A model generated the notes under the pieces. That model was not told the DNA's origin. It saw only the letters and a program-made list of their open reading frames with translations, and searched no databases. The position numbers and the translations under genes are program-made. A stretch of 5,766 nucleotides of DNA from an uncultured Solimonas sp. GTDB lineage: Bacteria > Pseudomonadota > Gammaproteobacteria > Nevskiales > Nevskiaceae. Position 1 is the stretch's first letter. The number at the start of each line of letters is the position of its first letter. Below, piece after piece: positions 4,899-5,766 of the stretch. Location: assembly GCA_946478985.1 (NCBI GenBank), contig CAMLDZ010000159.1, forward strand, positions 1-5,766. The letters are read 5' to 3'.

Positions 4899-5766
4899 AT
4901 GAGGGGAATGCGTCAGTCGATTCGCCATGCCCTGCCGGGCATTCTTGCGCTGGCGCCTGCCGTGGCGTTCGGGTCTCTGGGCCCTTTTGAACATGGTGCG
5001 GGTATCAAGGCGATGGGTGCTGGCGGCGTGTCTTACGTCGGCGTGCAGGAAACCACGGCGCTGTCGGCAAATCCGGCGCTGGCTGCAGGCTTGGGGCATC
5101 GTTACGACATCGGCGTGGATGCGATGCTGATCAAGCCGCACAGCGAGGTGCAGGGCAACGCAGTGGCGCCCGATGGTGACTACCCCGCCGATGGCCGCAG
5201 TTGGTATTTCATTCCGCAGGTCGGCATCTCGGCGCCGATCAATGATCGGCTCAGCCTGGGTGTGACGCTGCTGGCAGCCGGTCTGGGACCGGACTATCCG
5301 CAGAGCCTGTATCAGCGTTTCGGCGGCGCCCAGCGTGCGTCGTTGACGCTGGGCTCGACCAGCCTGGCGACGGTGCTGGCCTGGCGTCCGCATGCGGCGC
5401 ACAGTTTCGGTGCCGGCCTGATCGTCGGCTATCAGACGCTCGATGTGAAAGGGCTGCAGTTTCTGGGTTCGACCGATCCGCAATTCCAGGTTTCCGCGCA
5501 CCCCGGTCAGGTGACCAATCACGGAACGGAAGGCGGGTTCAGCATCGGCTTCAGCCTGGGCTGGACCGGCCAGCTGACGGATACGCTGTCGGCGGGTCTG
5601 GCGTACCGCTCCAAGGCATGGACGCAGAAGCTCGATGATTACCGCGGCCTGTTGCCGGATGGCGGCGCGCTGGAACTGCCCGCCGTTTACGGTGCGGCCG
5701 TCGAATGGCGCCCGCTGACGGCATGGACGCTGGCGGTCGAATGGCAGCGCTTCGAATTTGCATCGG
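4899..5766 (+). CDS. OmpP1/FadL-family outer-membrane transporter, N-terminal part
   Basis: This is the N-terminal 289 residues of a FadL-type beta-barrel, a family that moves long-chain fatty acids or other hydrophobic compounds across the outer membrane. A signal peptide is visible: basic MRGMRQSIRH, a hydrophobic stretch from about residue 11, and probable cleavage around AVAFG (21-25). The mature start has the family pattern FEHGAGIKAMGAGGVSYV (30-47) and TTALSANPA (52-60), including the conserved NPA of the hatch domain. Alternating amphipathic strands follow, such as WYFIPQVGISAPI (102-114), NDRLSLGVTLL (115-125) and the late LTAWTLAVEWQRFEF, as in an outer-membrane barrel. ATG 4899 is chosen, but an in-frame ATG at 4908 is equally possible; neither has a well-spaced Shine-Dalgarno box. 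The substrate is not shown. The gene runs off the right edge and is not part of the ubi operon. Confidence 0.85.
   Translation, partial: MRGMRQSIRHALPGILALAPAVAFGSLGPFEHGAGIKAMGAGGVSYVGVQETTALSANPALAAGLGHRYDIGVDAMLIKPHSEVQGNAVAPDGDYPADGRSWYFIPQVGISAPINDRLSLGVTLLAAGLGPDYPQSLYQRFGGAQRASLTLGSTSLATVLAWRPHAAHSFGAGLIVGYQTLDVKGLQFLGSTDPQFQVSAHPGQVTNHGTEGGFSIGFSLGWTGQLTDTLSAGLAYRSKAWTQKLDDYRGLLPDGGALELPAVYGAAVEWRPLTAWTLAVEWQRFEFAS

Noticed and set aside
4870..4901. MerR-type promoter with TTGACT (4870-4875) as -35 and a long spacer
   Set aside because: A -10 box 17-20 bp downstream would fall on CTTGAG/TTGAGA/TGAGAT, which are poor matches overlapping the start codon.
3424..5522. Long minus-strand open frames opposite ubiI and the FadL-like gene (3424-4182, 3584-4276, 4581-5522)
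   Set aside because: These are GC-driven shadows with Arg/Ala-rich or low-complexity products and no start signals. The last one runs across the intergenic palindrome and two unrelated genes.
1..5766. CRISPR array, tRNA/rRNA genes, insertion sequences, phage or defence genes
   Set aside because: I saw no spaced direct-repeat array, tRNA-like cloverleaf, transposase or terminal inverted repeats. Nearly all of the window is accounted for by housekeeping and transport genes.

Overview
This window is strongly GC-rich chromosomal DNA. Its core is a four-gene operon in the order ygfB - pepP - ubiH - ubiI, which is a familiar arrangement in Gammaproteobacteria. Gene order, GC-richness and the protein sequences point to a high-GC gammaproteobacterium, perhaps a relative of the Xanthomonadales, Nevskiales or Pseudomonas. 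The genus cannot be fixed from the sequence alone.

Layout. (1) Positions 1-419, minus strand: the N-terminal 139 residues of a nitronate monooxygenase that runs off the left edge, with a TTG start and a good ribosome binding site. (2) Positions 420-466: a 47-bp divergent spacer carrying a perfect TATAAT box only six bases before the ygfB ATG, which suggests a leaderless ygfB transcript. (3) Positions 467-4761, plus strand: ygfB (UPF0149), pepP (proline aminopeptidase P), ubiH and a second UbiH/UbiF/VisC-family hydroxylase. The gaps between them are 6, 3 and 2 bases. (4) Positions 4762-4898: a 137-bp intergenic spacer with a short GC hairpin or direct repeat and a striking AT-rich 36-bp palindrome. 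(5) Positions 4899-5766, plus strand: the N-terminal 289 residues of an OmpP1/FadL-type outer-membrane transporter, cut by the right edge.

How the genes work together. The two flavin hydroxylases act on the ring of the ubiquinone precursor. PepP (cytosolic dipeptide or oligopeptide trimming) and YgfB (a small regulatory-type protein) travel with them by conserved synteny and are not enzymes of the pathway. The FadL-like gene is a separate transcription unit, probably under its own control at the palindrome. The nitronate monooxygenase is divergent and unrelated in pathway.

Most of the window is ordinary, well-known metabolism, and I do not see an undescribed multi-gene system. The parts most worth a second look are the 36-bp palindrome centred on a TATAAA box before the FadL-like gene, the probable leaderless start of ygfB, and the altered ADG motif (AEG) in the second hydroxylase.
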